Of a stretch of DNA of 64,000 nucleotides, positions 1-10,977 are shown piece after piece; position 1 is the first letter of the stretch, and each line of letters opens with the position of its first letter. Origin of the DNA: Conchocele bisecta. Lineage: Eukaryota > Mollusca > Bivalvia > Lucinida > Thyasiridae. Both the position numbers and the translations under genes were made by a program. The DNA lies in contig JAQRGA010000165.1 in assembly GCA_029237695.1 (NCBI GenBank), positions 124,001-188,000 on the forward strand. The letters run 5' to 3'. The notes below the pieces were generated by a model. The model was not told the DNA's origin. It was given only the letters and a program-made list of their open reading frames with translations, and made no database searches.

Positions 1-576
1 CAGAATACAGTGGAAGTTTTTTTAGAGAGAAATCATCAAGCCCTAAACTTTTTTTAAACAAAATTAAAAAATCAGATTTTTTATTTTGACCCCTCCCGAA
101 TTCGCCGTGATGTCACTCAAAATCTTTTCATCGCAACAAAATTCTGTCAACGATATGGATTCACAAATGATTAAATTTAATTTTCTGTACAGGTTTTAGG
201 TACTAAAACCTGTACAGAAAATTAAATTTAATCATTTGATCATCCTTATAGATTTTCAGCAATATTTCCCTGAATATGGTGGGACGTTTCTATTGTTGCT
301 CAGTATATGTTGTGATGATTCAAATTTAAAATATATAGATAATGATGGTGATTAGCAATTATGAGAAGTAAGAAGAACACACAGTCAACCAACATTCATG
401 CCGAAAGTTAGGTTGAAACTATTTACATTGTTAATTTCCTGTGAGATTTGAGAAAACTTAGTAACAAGTCCAATTATACTCAGAGTACATTGTAAACCAG
501 AAAACGTGTATTGATCCCAGAAGATTGTAGGCAGATATTTTATATGTCACAGAGTGTGGTTGGGTATACAAACAAG
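1..576. other. Intergenic DNA without a recognisable gene
   Basis: AT-rich sequence upstream of the first family A repeat. No convincing reading frame, splice pattern or RNA gene is visible. The only structured item is the palindrome listed separately at 164-238. Confidence 0.5.
164..238. repeat. Perfect 75-bp palindrome (hairpin)
   Basis: Two 36-base arms (164-199 and 203-238) are exact reverse complements around a 3-base GTA loop. The inner arm reads CTGTACAGGTTTTAG and its complement follows. It could be the relic of a MITE, a hairpin RNA source, or a snap-back replication or assembly product. No target duplication was identified, so its origin is not resolved. Confidence 0.9.
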
Positions 577-1770
577 AGGGCCATGATGGCCCTAATTCGC
601 TCACCTGACTCCATGAACACCAGAGGAGAATGTGACATTGAGTTCATGTGTTTTAAAACATTTGAGCTATTTTTAGATGGTGGTCATCTTGGATTAAGCG
701 ATGACTCTCATTTTACCAAATCTGAAAATGCTTCACCCAAGGATCTTAACTTACTATGAAGTTTGGCTAGCATCGGCTATGTGGTTCCTGAGAAAAAGAC
801 GTTCAAAATCTTGATTAATGGACCTTTTGGCGGCCATCATTGATGACGTAATTATCCGAATTTGGCAAATAATTCACCAGAGCGATCGCCTCGCTGATAC
901 CTTCAATTTGATATATGACATGACCATATTCGGTCGAAAATAAAATTTGACCCCAAGTGCGATGCCCATTTTTGACACCCGGGGCCCGGGTCACCATTTT
1001 AACAACTTGAAAGAGCATTGTACAACAATCATTTCTACCAAGTTTCGTCGAAATCCGGCGAGCGGTTCATGAGAAGAATATTTTTTAAGAATTTATGATA
1101 TTTTTAGACGGCGGCCATCTTGGATTAGCGATGACCTTCATTTTAACAAATCTGAAAAGGCTTCACCCATGGACCATAACTGTGAAGTGTGGCCACCATG
1201 GGCCAAGCGGTTCGTGAGAAGAAGAATTTTGAAATCTTTAATAAAAAACAACCTTTTGACAAAAAACAACCTTTTGACATTTCGGCTGCCATCTTGGATG
1301 ACATAACCATCCGATTTCGACAATGTACCAGAGTGATCGCCTCGTTGATACCTTCAATTTGATATATGACATGACCATATTCGGTCAAAAATAAAATTTG
1401 ACCACAATTTGAACCCACGGGCCACGCCCATTTTTGACTCGGGGGTTACCATTTTAAAACCTTTGAAAGAGCATTGTACATCGATCATTCCTACCAAGTT
1501 TTTTCGAAATCCGGTTGGCGGTTCATGAGAAGAAGATTTTTGAAGAATTTGTGCTATTTTTAGACGGCGGCCATATTGGATTACGTGATGACGTCATTTT
1601 AACAAGTTTGTAATCCCCCTACCTAAGGACCATGACCATGAAGTTTGGTGACAATAGGCCCAATGGTTACCGAGGAGACGTTTGAAAATGTTCACAGACG
1701 ACGACGGACGACGGACGCCGGACACATTGCGGTAACAATAGCTCACATGAGCTTCGCTCAGGTGAGCTAA
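577..1770. repeat. Dispersed repeat family A, copy 1 (hairpin at both ends)
   Basis: The copy opens with the palindrome AGGGCCATGATGGCCCT (577-593) and closes with a 13-bp-stem hairpin at 1740-1768 (AGCTCAC at its start, GTGAGCT at its end) preceded by a GACGAC/GGAC-rich tract. Internal phrases such as GGCGGCCATCTTGGATTA and TTCACCCATGGACCATAA recur within the copy and in the copies at 5863-6450 and 49439-51481. Short open frames here are repeated in each copy without a consistent start or stop and are not treated as genes. It looks like a non-autonomous mobile unit of unknown class. Confidence 0.7.
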
Positions 1771-1794
1771 AAAAAGAGATATAGTAGATGGAAA

Positions 1795-4250
1795 AACACA
1801 CGGACGTACGGACGGACAGACAGACGGACGGACGGACAGACGGACGGACGGACATATGCCAAAATGCCTACTATATCGCGCTTTCCGCAAGCGGGCGCGA
1901 CAATGATGATAAACACCCATGTGAAGTATCAAGGTAATGGGTGAAGAAGTTGCAGAGATATAGTACACAAAAATACTTTAACAAAAAAAATCAAAGTAAT
2001 TTGACCTTGACATTGGGCACAGGGACCGCACGGTTGGGGGGTAGAATGAAAATATGGATGATGATAAACACCCATGTGAAGTTTCAAGGTAATGGGCGAA
2101 GCAGTTGCAGAGATATAGTATAACGAAAAATTTTAACCAAAAAACTTTAACCAGACGTACGTTAAAAAGTTAACGTTGAAAATGGCGTAATTACGTAGAA
2201 ATAATAGGTCAAAGTAAAAACAAGAAACGAGGCAAAGCCACGAAGGCCAGGTTTTTTCCAGGCATAGACACTTCGATAACATAATTATACCCACTTTTTG
2301 TAGACTAGATGGCCGTGGCCTGCATGTCGCGCCTTGGGTCGAGGCATGGACACTAAACAAATAGATATAGTAGATGGAAAAACATTAACCAAAAACTTTA
2401 ACCGGACACACGGACGTACAGACGGACACACGGACGTACGGACGTACGGACGGACGTATGCCAAAATGCCGACGATATCACGCTTTCCGCAAGCGGGCGC
2501 GACAATGATGATAAGCAGTTGCAGAGATATAGTACACAAACAAACTTTAACAAAAAAATTCAAAGTAATTTGACCTTGACATTGGGCACAGGGGCCGCAC
2601 GGTTGGAGGTTAGAATGAAAATATGGAGGATGATAAACACCCATGTGAAGTTTCAAGGTAATGGGCGAAGCAGTTGCAGAGATATAGAATAACAAAAAAC
2701 TTTTAACCAAACAACTTTAACCAGACGTACGTTAAAAAGTTAACGTTGAAAATGGCGAAGTCAATTACGTAGAAATAATAGGTGAAGGTAAAAAAATGGT
2801 CACATGTTGGACAGTTGTATGTGGTAGGCACCCCTTGGTTATGAAGCTGTGGAAGTTTTGTGGTCCTAGGTGGTACAGTACCAAAGAAATGGACTTAAAC
2901 ACGAAAACTTAACATTGTAAACGCGAAAACTTAACATTGAAAATGGCTAAGTCGACTGCGCGGAAAAAATGGGTCAAGTTCAAAAAAGGTAACATGTTGG
3001 ATAGTGATATGTGGTGGGCACCCATTGATTATGAAGCTGTGAAAGTTTGGTGATCCTAGGTGGTACAGTAACAAAGAAATGGACTCAAACACGAAAACTA
3101 TTCATTGATTGTGGACGCCGCCCGCCGCTCGCCCGCCCGCCCGCCCGCCCGTCTTTCGCCAATCCAATAGCCTGGATTTTTAAAAAAAAACCTGGCTAAA
3201 AATGGTCACATGTTGGATAGTTGTATGTGGTGGGCACCCCTTGGTTATGAAGCTGTCAAAGTTTGGTGGTCCTAGGTGGTACAGTACCAAAGAAATGGAC
3301 TTAAACACGAAAACTTAACATTGTAAACGCGAAAAGTTAACATTGAAAATGGCTAAGTCGACTGCGCTGAAAAAATAAGTCAAGTTCAAAAAAAGGTAAC
3401 ATGTTGGATAGTGATGTGATGGGCACCACTTGATTATGATGCTGTGAAAGTTTGTTGCTCCTATGTGGTACAGTACCAAAGAAATGGACTTAAACACGAA
3501 AACTTTACATTGTAAACGCGAAAAGTTAACATTGAAAATGGCTAAGTCGACTGCGTGGAAAAAATGGGTCAAGTTAAAAACAAGAAACGAAGCAAAGCCA
3601 CAAAGGCCAGGTTTTTTCCAAGCATAGACACTTGGATAACATAAATATACCCACGTTTTGTAGACTAGATGGCTGTGGCCTGCATGTCGCGCCTTGGGGC
3701 GAGGCATGGGCACTAAAAAAATAGATATAGTAGATGGAAACACTTTAACCAAAAAACTTTAACCGGACACACGGATGTACGGACGGACGGACGGACGGAC
3801 GGACGTATGCCAAAATGGTCGACGATATCGCGCTTTCCGCAAGCGGGCGCGACAATGGTGGTACAGTACCAAAGAAATGGACTTAAACACGAAAACTTAA
3901 CATTGATTGTGGACGCCGCCCGCCAGCCGCCGCCCGCCAGCCGCCGCCCGCCGCCCGCCGCCCGCCGCCCACCCGCCCGCCCGCCCTGCTTTCGCCAATC
4001 CAATATTCTGATTTTTTTTTTAAAACCTGGCTAAAAAGGTAAAATGTTGGATAGTGATATGTGGTGGGCACCCCTTGGTTATGAAGCTGTGAAAGTTTGT
4101 TGGTCCTATGTGGTACAGTAACAAAGAAATGGACGAAAACACAAAAACTTAACATTGATTGTGGACGCCGCCCGGCCGCCCGCCCTCCCGTCGCCAATCC
4201 AATAGCCTGGATTTAAAAAAAAAAAAAAAAAACCTGGCTAAAAATCATAC
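1795..4250. repeat. Dispersed repeat family B cluster
   Basis: Several partial copies lie head to tail. Shared blocks include a GGAC tract (about 1801-1855, 2403-2455, 3771-3806), then a conserved end CGCTTTCCGCAAGCGGGCGC with an inner CGCTT/AAGCG stem, a TTGACCTTGACATTGGGC segment, and GC-rich CCGCCC runs (3119-3150, 3910-3985, 4165-4190) followed by AATAGCCTGGAT and an A-run ending CCTGGCTAAAA. The same family recurs at 7945-8062, 9060-9255 and 39380-40425. No coding capacity was recognised. Confidence 0.65.
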
Positions 4251-5385
4251 TCAATCAGCACTCATGTAAGATCCTATATGTAGTTTATACAAAGTCCACT
4301 ACTTCTCGTGTTTTACAAGGGAGGGTCAATATGACCATTGTATCTCTCACAAATCTTCCAATTTGCATACACATGTATCTGCATGCATTAACATGATTAA
4401 TGTAACATTTATGGCGTCCAAAAGCTGGTAAGTTCCATGGGATACCTAACTGTAATTGCAAACACAATCGATTTAAAACTGAATTTGGCTCCGTTGTTTT
4501 CTGCCGGTGTCCTTTTATCAACCCACTCTGATTCTGAAATATGCACAACACATAGATATGGCTGGGCTTATGGGTTCAGCAATTGGTGTAGATCCAAATC
4601 AGCCTGTGCAATCCGCTGCACTGATCGCCCTTCCATCAATGAAACACTCATAATGCTTTTATCAAGTAATACAGATTGTTATTGGGCTACAAGCGAGTGG
4701 TACTTAATCAGGAGCTACACTGGTCACAAAACCCATAAGCCCAATTTCTCCATAAATGTGTTGTTAGTACTGTACCTACCGCTAACAAGAGTGCCGCAAG
4801 TCACAAAATACGCCAGTCGAAGATAGGGCAGATAGCGAAGATGCAGAAATGTTAAGCTGTCACCAAGGCAAGAAACATTAATGAGAATTTGAAAATCTAT
4901 AGCATTATTTCTTCCTATCGTTGTGCTAAACATGTAAACTAATTTAGGTAGAGATGTGTAAAGTAGAAATTATATAGAATTGGTTACAAAAATGTAGAAA
5001 AAAAATGGCTAAGTTAAAAAGGTGATATTTTTGTTAAAAAATAGTTTTTCGGCATAAAAACACCACCAAGGTGCACATCTCCAATATGTGTAGAAGACGT
5101 GTGTATAGTTTCAGAACGATCGACTGAACGGTTTCGGAGGAGTTGTGTACACAAACTCTGTACCCTATATAGAATTGTATACAAAAAAGTAGAAAAAAAG
5201 TTAAAAAGGTGATATTTTTGTTAAAAAATATTTTTCAGCATAAAAACACTAAGGTGCACATCTTCAATATGTGTAGAAGACGTGTGTATGCACTTTTTCT
5301 GTTCGCCGCCCGGCCGCCCCGCGGTAAAACATAATACGTACCGTTTTTTAAAAACGACCGTATAAAAACCTTTCATTCTCTATGC
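4251..5385. other. Intergenic DNA with a 195-bp offset duplication
   Basis: No gene recognised. About 4972-5117 and 5168-5297 are diverged direct copies sharing AAGGTGATATTTTTGTTAAA and GTGTAGAAGACGTGTGTAT. Around 4580-4640 lies a fragment of a widespread motif with AATCAGCCTGTGCAATCCG. An open frame of 129 codons at 4437-4826 has no recognisable domain and spans that repeat, so it is not called as a gene. Confidence 0.5.
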
Positions 5386-5862
5386 ACTTTCATCATGGTT
5401 GAAGCATGTTTGCTTATGTCACTTTCATCATGGTTGAAATATGTTTGTTTATTTCACTTTCATCATGGTTGAAACATGTTTGCTTCTTTCACTTTCATCG
5501 TGGTTGAAGCATGTTTGCTTATGTCACTTTCATCATGGTTGAAATATGTTTGTTTATTTCACTTTCATCATGGTTGAAACATGTTTGCTTATTTCACTTT
5601 CATCGTGGTTGAAACATGTTTGCTTATTTCACCTCACTTTCGTCATGATTGAAACATGTTTGCTTATTTCACTTTCATCGTGGTTGAAACATGTTTGCTT
5701 AGTTCACCTCACTTTCGTCATGGTTGAAGCATGTTTGCTTATTTCACTTTCATCATGGTTGAAACATGTTTGCTTATTGAAACAAGTTTGCTTATTTCAC
5801 CTCACTTTCGTCATGGTTGAAACATTTTTGCTTATTTCACTTTCATCATGGTTGAAACATGG
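5386..5862. repeat. 35-bp minisatellite
   Basis: About 13 tandem copies of a unit around CATCATGGTTGAAACATGT followed by TTGCTTATTTCACTTT. Some units carry an extra CACCT step. The array runs directly into the truncated family A copy that follows, so that copy may have been cut back by, or inserted into, the array. Confidence 0.85.
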
Positions 5863-6450
5863 ATCTTGGATTAGCGATGACCACCATTTTAACAAATCTG
5901 AAAAGGCTTCACCCATGTACCATAACTGTGAAGTTTGGCCACCATGGGCCAAGCGGTTTGTGTGAAGAAGAATTTTGAAATCTCTAATAAAAGAACGACC
6001 TTTTGACCTTTCGGCGGCCATCTTGGATGAAATAACCATCCGATTTCGACAAAAAAATTCACCAGTCATCGCCTCATTGATACCTTCGATTTGATATATG
6101 ACATGACCATATTCGGTCAAAAATAAAATTTGACCCCACGGGCCACACCCATTTTTGAAAAAGCATTGTACATCGATCATTCCAACCAAGTTTTGTCGAA
6201 ATCCGGTTGGCGGTTCTTGAGGAGAAGATTTTTGAAGAATATGTGCTATTTTTAGACGGCGGCCATCTTGGATTACGTATTGACGTCAGTTTAAAAAATT
6301 TGTAATCCCCCTACCTAAGGACCATGACCATGAAGTTTGGTGACTATAGGCCCAATGGTTAACGAGGAGAAGACGTTTGAAAATGTTCACGGACGACGGA
6401 CGGACACATTGCGGTAACAATAGCTCACATGAGCTTCGTTCAGGTGAGCT
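5863..6450. repeat. Dispersed repeat family A, copy 2 (5' truncated)
   Basis: It matches the right two thirds of family A and ends with the same terminal hairpin (6420-6448), here with one changed loop-side base (TTCGTTCAG). The opening hairpin is missing. The left edge abuts the 35-bp minisatellite. Confidence 0.7.
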
Positions 6451-6799
6451 AACAAAGGCACCAATATTTACATATATATACATAATATATACATGGCACA
6501 AGCTAAACAGATCCTGTGCCTGAATATCCCGACTTTTTCTGATGCAGCGATATCTGACAATCAAAATAATTTGTATGGCCTTAATTATACACAGAAGTAT
6601 ATACATTGTTACCATCATTTGAACCGTCTAACTGAGACGGTTTAAATGAGCGGTCACACAATATACTTTTTAATAGAAATAAGAAAAATAGTAAAACTAT
6701 TTTAAGCTGTTCATATCCCATATTGGCGTATATAGCATGAAATGTGTTAACACATTCCATTTCTCCAGACCAGATATATATTATACGGCTGTGCCTGGA
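6451..6799. other. Short intergenic stretch with a small hairpin
   Basis: No gene recognised. An 8-bp-stem hairpin, AACCGTCT-AACTG-AGACGGTT, lies at about 6622-6642. Confidence 0.4.
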
Positions 6800-7420
6800 G
6801 AAGTCTTTGTTTGTTTGTTTGTTGGGGTTTAACGGCCTATCAACAGCTAAGGTCATTTAAAGCCGGGTCAATGGGTTTAGTACTAAATCCCATATATTAT
6901 ATGTACAAGTACATGTACATGTTCAAGTACATGTACAAATGGGGGGAAAATACCAAAATCAGAACTGAATATTTACAATAACAAAACTATATATTCAGCC
7001 ATGAAATCAGAATAATCCTGATCTGATGCCAGGTCCTCGCCACACCAGAATCACTTGGCCCCTCCCAAAAGCAGTAGGATCAGTAATAATATTACTACTT
7101 TTATAATGGGCAATAACCCAATTGAACTCCCAGGTAACAACAGAGCCAAAGATAATAACGTACCGGAGGGCCAAACCAGGCAAATCGTGATTCCTATATG
7201 AAGGAGGAACCCATACCGTTAATTTACGCCGTCTCATTCGCCCGACCACCACCCACTCCTGGAGAAGTGGGGCTTATGGCCAAAGCGACCATCGTAGACC
7301 CAGACCAACCTGTGCCTCCATGTAGGGTCTGCAGAGGATTCCCCACCTGACATTCAGCTCTGTAAGGCTGTATCGTGGAAAGGTACCTCTTTCTGCAGTG
7401 TTTGCCTTACCAGGCTATAC
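6800..7420 (-). mobile_element. Retroposon copy with GTTT-repeat end
   Basis: It starts with repeated GTTT, then GGGGTTTAACGGCCTATCAA, and continues through blocks shared in reverse with 31366-31762 and 36786-37164 (for example CTGAATATTTACA and CTGATCTGATGCCAGGTCC). Read on the minus strand the element ends in a short AAAC array, as LINE and SINE copies often do. A 3' tail of simple repeat plus variable 5' ends supports retroposition. The parent element is not identified. Confidence 0.55.
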
Positions 7421-8489
7421 TATATCTGTCTGACTTTATAAATACTTTACAAAAAAAAACTTTCAACTCTTCTCAACTCAAGTTGTCAACTTTCTATGTC
7501 ATCAACCCAAAAAAGCATTATTTTTACATATATTTTAAGAACTTTGTTTAACCCTTTCGACATGACAGACCTCAATAGCATCAGTGTAAATCCAGCTGAG
7601 CCGGCTTGTGACGAGTCGTCTCAACACGATCTGCACTTATTGCAAGTAATGTTCATATTTTGATAAAAAAGATGATCACAGAAAATTTCAGCTTTCACAC
7701 ATTCCATTGTGTAATGTACATGTATAAACAACTGGTGTAATTCTGTAATACATGTCTTCATTTCCTTTCTTTACCAAATTAAATAAATGGATATTACTTC
7801 ACGTACAATATACGTAATAAGAATATTAAGTTACATAAACATAGTCAAATGTTTTACAAAAAGATATTTAAGTAAGATACTAGTACCTGGTAAGTTAATA
7901 AACTCGAATAAACAAACATAACTATTATTAAACAATAATACATACATACTAAATGGCCGTGGCCCACATGTCGTGCCCGCTGAGGCATTGATAGTATACC
8001 GAAAAAGTTTAACCAACCAATGTGCCGACTATATCGCACTGTTCGCAAGCGGGCGCGACAATAAATGAATCACAGGACTGGTTCATTTCCCGGCATAAAA
8101 TAACAAGATGAACTTACAACAACAAATAGTCAGATATTATTGTTGTAGCATACAACTGCATGTATAACAATGGGCAGAGGCGCACATGACCACTGCCAAC
8201 AAATATTTCAAAGTCACTCGACCTTGACCTTAACCCATAGAAGCCGGGAACCAAATATTGTCGTCTGCTGTTGTTTCATATTCTGCCTCTCTCTCTCAGA
8301 AAAGAAACATGATTAGACAACACTTTAGCATCATTTCCAGTGCTGTCAAACCATGTTTTGAGAAAATAAAAGGTGAAAGTTAAAGGGTTTAACGTCACCA
8401 ATAGCTAAGGACATATAGAGACGGGACCACAGTTTAAAGTCTCGTCAGACAGACCAATGGGATTGAAATACTATGAAAGTATTTATTGA
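7421..8489. other. Intergenic DNA with a family B fragment
   Basis: No gene recognised. A piece of family B lies at about 7945-8062 (TGGCCGTGGCCCACATGTCG, then a short linker and the GCAAGCGGGCGCGACAAT end). Around 8380-8420 there is a further GGGTTTAACG retroposon fragment. Confidence 0.45.
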
Positions 8490-8566
8490 TGCCCTCTGCA
8501 AGGTTTGAACCCACAACCTCTGGATTGGAAGTCAGGTGTTCTGACCCCTAGGCCACAACCCATCCC
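8490..8566 (-). mobile_element. tRNA-like SINE head (tRNA-Trp-like)
   Basis: Read on the minus strand, the sequence contains a good A box (TGGCCTAGGGG), an anticodon-like loop TTCCAAT giving CCA as in tRNA-Trp, and a B-box-like GGGTTCAAACC at tRNA spacing. The acceptor and T stems pair poorly, which argues against a functional tRNA gene and for a tRNA-derived SINE or tRNA pseudogene. Covariance-model scoring was not possible here. Confidence 0.5.
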
Positions 8567-9059
8567 CACATGTTTTGAGGCGAAAAATGTAGAGTAAAAA
8601 ATCTGACGACACAAATTATTCAGTGTTATAAGGGTTAAGTATGTTGTGTTGACAGCATGGGTGCACTGTAGAACACCAGTACAAGTACAAGTGACGCAAA
8701 AAAGCATAGAAATCATCCACGGTAACATATACACAATAAGGCCACGGCCCACATGGCAAGTGGTCGAGGAAATTAATATACATACATATTAACGATGGTA
8801 CATAGCAATGAATCACACAGTATATTTCCTGGCAAGCAGTAACAAGATGAAATTAAAAACAAAATATAGTAAGATAATATTGTAGCATATAACAATAGCA
8901 ATGAACAGAAGTTCACATAACCACTACTAATTGCACTCATTTGACCTTCACCTTGGGCATGGGGGTTGCTGGGCCCACAATGCTCAACATTTGCCTGATA
9001 ATGGACACAAATAATAAGCTCATATTTTGAAGTTGCATGTCAATCCACAGCTTCACATA
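8567..9059. other. Intergenic DNA without a recognisable gene
   Basis: AT-rich sequence. Nothing beyond a weak family-B-like phrase near 8938-8970 (TTTGACCTTCACCTTGGGC) is seen. Confidence 0.4.
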
Positions 9060-9255
9060 ACAATAATAATACAATACTAGATGGCCGCGGCCTGCATGTC
9101 GCGCCTTGTGGCGAGGCATGGACACTAACAAAAGAGATATAGTATAACGAAAAACTTTAACCAAAAAACTTTAACCAAAATCTTTAACGGGACACATACG
9201 TACGTACGCCAACGTGCAGACTATATAGCGCTTTCCGCAAGCGGGCGCGACAAAA
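9060..9255. repeat. Dispersed repeat family B, short copy
   Basis: It contains the family landmarks in order: TGGCCGCGGCCTGCATGTCG, CGAGGCATGGACACTAAC, a shortened ACGTACGTACG tract in place of the usual GGAC tract, and the GCTTTCCGCAAGCGGGCGCG end. It is shorter than the 1795-4250 cluster and has no coding potential. Confidence 0.6.
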
Positions 9256-9559
9256 ACTAATTATACTAAGCTAATCACTCACTGGTAACCTTCATAATTT
9301 GAACAGTCCTCAGTAACATTGACCTTGGGCGGTCAGACCTGGGATGTATGCTGCACTAGATGCTTACGTTTAACAGCCGTACTGACTCTATGGACTTGTA
9401 CGCAGTACACAGGATGTATGCAAAACAAAACACCATTCATAGAAATACACTGTGGACAAATATTATTAAGGGGATAAGCAGTGGAAAGGTGTTACAATGG
9501 ACGGTATCGACGAGGGGATAATAACAATGACACTTTAGAAATTACAACTAAATTTCTAT

Positions 9560-9782
9560 ACAGGGATACGGACATAATCCCCACCCGGACATAATCCCCC
9601 CATGCTTTTTGACACAGGAGAACAAAACCCCCCACCACTCCCCCGTCTAAAATACAGGTAGGACATAATCCCCCCCCCATATAAAAACTCAGGTAGGACA
9701 TAATCCCCCCCATTCAGATTCAAGGTAGGACAAAATCCCCCCCATATAAAACCCCAGGTAGGACATAATACCCACCCCCCTC
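9560..9782. repeat. Minisatellite of GGACATAATCCCCCC units
   Basis: About six imperfect units of roughly 30-45 bp built on GGACATAATCCCCCCC plus CATATAAAA-type spacers. A single unit in reverse orientation (GGGGGGATTATGTCC) lies at 10299-10314, so the 9560-10320 segment is bounded by opposite-facing copies. Confidence 0.75.
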
Positions 9783-10679
9783 CCCCCGCTTTGTGAAATA
9801 TAGTCTATATTTTACGGTCACTTTGATCTTAATTGTTTGAATCATTGATTTCTTGATGCTATTGTGGTTTCTTGATTATTCAACTGATGTTTTGAACATT
9901 AATATTGATCACTTGATTAGTTCTCAAATTGGTTTCTCTGATCTCTTTAATCAGCCTAATTTAAATATGATTTTCAAATTGGTTACTTTGATGCTCTTTC
10001 ACATCATGTTAATCGGGCTAATTGAATTATGATTATTTTTTATTAAGCGACTACGAACCGGACAACCGTCAGCTAAACGGCAGCCGAAGGCGACGGTCTC
10101 TCATCAGAAACGCCTCAACCAGCTATGCTGCCAGTACCGAGATGGACAGAAGTCAATGGCCAGTTTCATGTTCACTATTGGGGAATGCATCAGACTGTGA
10201 ACAGTATTCATTTGCATGTGATGAAATGTGAGATTATGGTTAGCTGTTTCTCTTGAATAAATCCTTATTATAGAACATAATTATTGGAAGTATATGTCCG
10301 GGGGGGATTATGTCCTACATTCGCTATACAACATCACATAGCTGAACCTATTGTTATCATTTTAGTTACATGTGCGGTTGTAACAGGACAAATGGTGCTT
10401 ATGGAATTTGTGGCCAGCGTAGACACAAACAAGTCACATATGTTACTGAAATAGATATGACTGACCGCTACAAGTGACTTCGCATAAAAAATCAGGCAGA
10501 TGCCCATAAACCAACCAACACGGGATTATTATAAAGACAAATACATCAATACATGCAAACGTTATACTCGTTCTTCTAACAATGACGGTGCATACAAACA
10601 ATCAGACAGGTAAATACATAGTATACAATACAAATTTTAAAAACATTTCAAAACCAATGAAACATTGATTGGGTCTATA
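9783..10679. other. Intergenic DNA with an unassigned possible exon
   Basis: Between about 10046 and 10225 on the plus strand the composition turns GC-richer and a 69-codon frame is open, preceded by a T-rich tract ending TTAAG that could be a splice acceptor. No domain is recognised, and a second frame is open over much of the same stretch, so coding is uncertain. The rest is plain intergenic DNA. Confidence 0.25.
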
Positions 10680-10790
10680 GAGATACAGCGATATATGTTA
10701 CAAGAACATTCCTATGGTAAGAGAGTGCACCCATTTCAAGTCATACACGCTTATATTTCCTCGTCTGAATGATATATCTCTCATTCTGGC
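10680..10790. repeat. Duplicated segment, copy 1
   Basis: It matches 14590-14703 almost base for base (for example TAGAGATACAGCGATATATG and AAGAACATTCCTATGG). The two copies bracket the 34/40-bp minisatellite region, and only the second is followed immediately by the satellite seed. Confidence 0.8.
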
Positions 10791-10977
10791 TACAACTATG
10801 TACACTCCAGCTATAAAGGGTGCTAGGCCCGTCAGTCTGCATTTTCTTTGTGCCCACTCTGCTACATTGTCTACGATATACAGGTTCGCTACCAAACTGT
10901 TATCGTGATACGCCAGTACATGCCGTGTCATAGAAAATCACATAGAAGACATCACAGTTCTGAGAGTATCTGTATCC

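Noticed and set aside
1740..1770. Helitron 3' end (hairpin followed by CTAA)
   Set aside because: A hairpin is followed by CTAA, but the CT belongs to the stem itself and no helicase or TC 5' end was seen; the similarity is too weak to name the class.
3119..3985. CpG-island promoter suggested by CCGCCC-rich runs
   Set aside because: The GC-rich runs are simple repeats fixed in family B copies and recur identically at 40318-40375.
8490..8566. Functional tRNA-Trp gene
   Set aside because: A box and anticodon loop fit, but acceptor and T stems pair poorly and the B box is off consensus; kept as a SINE head.
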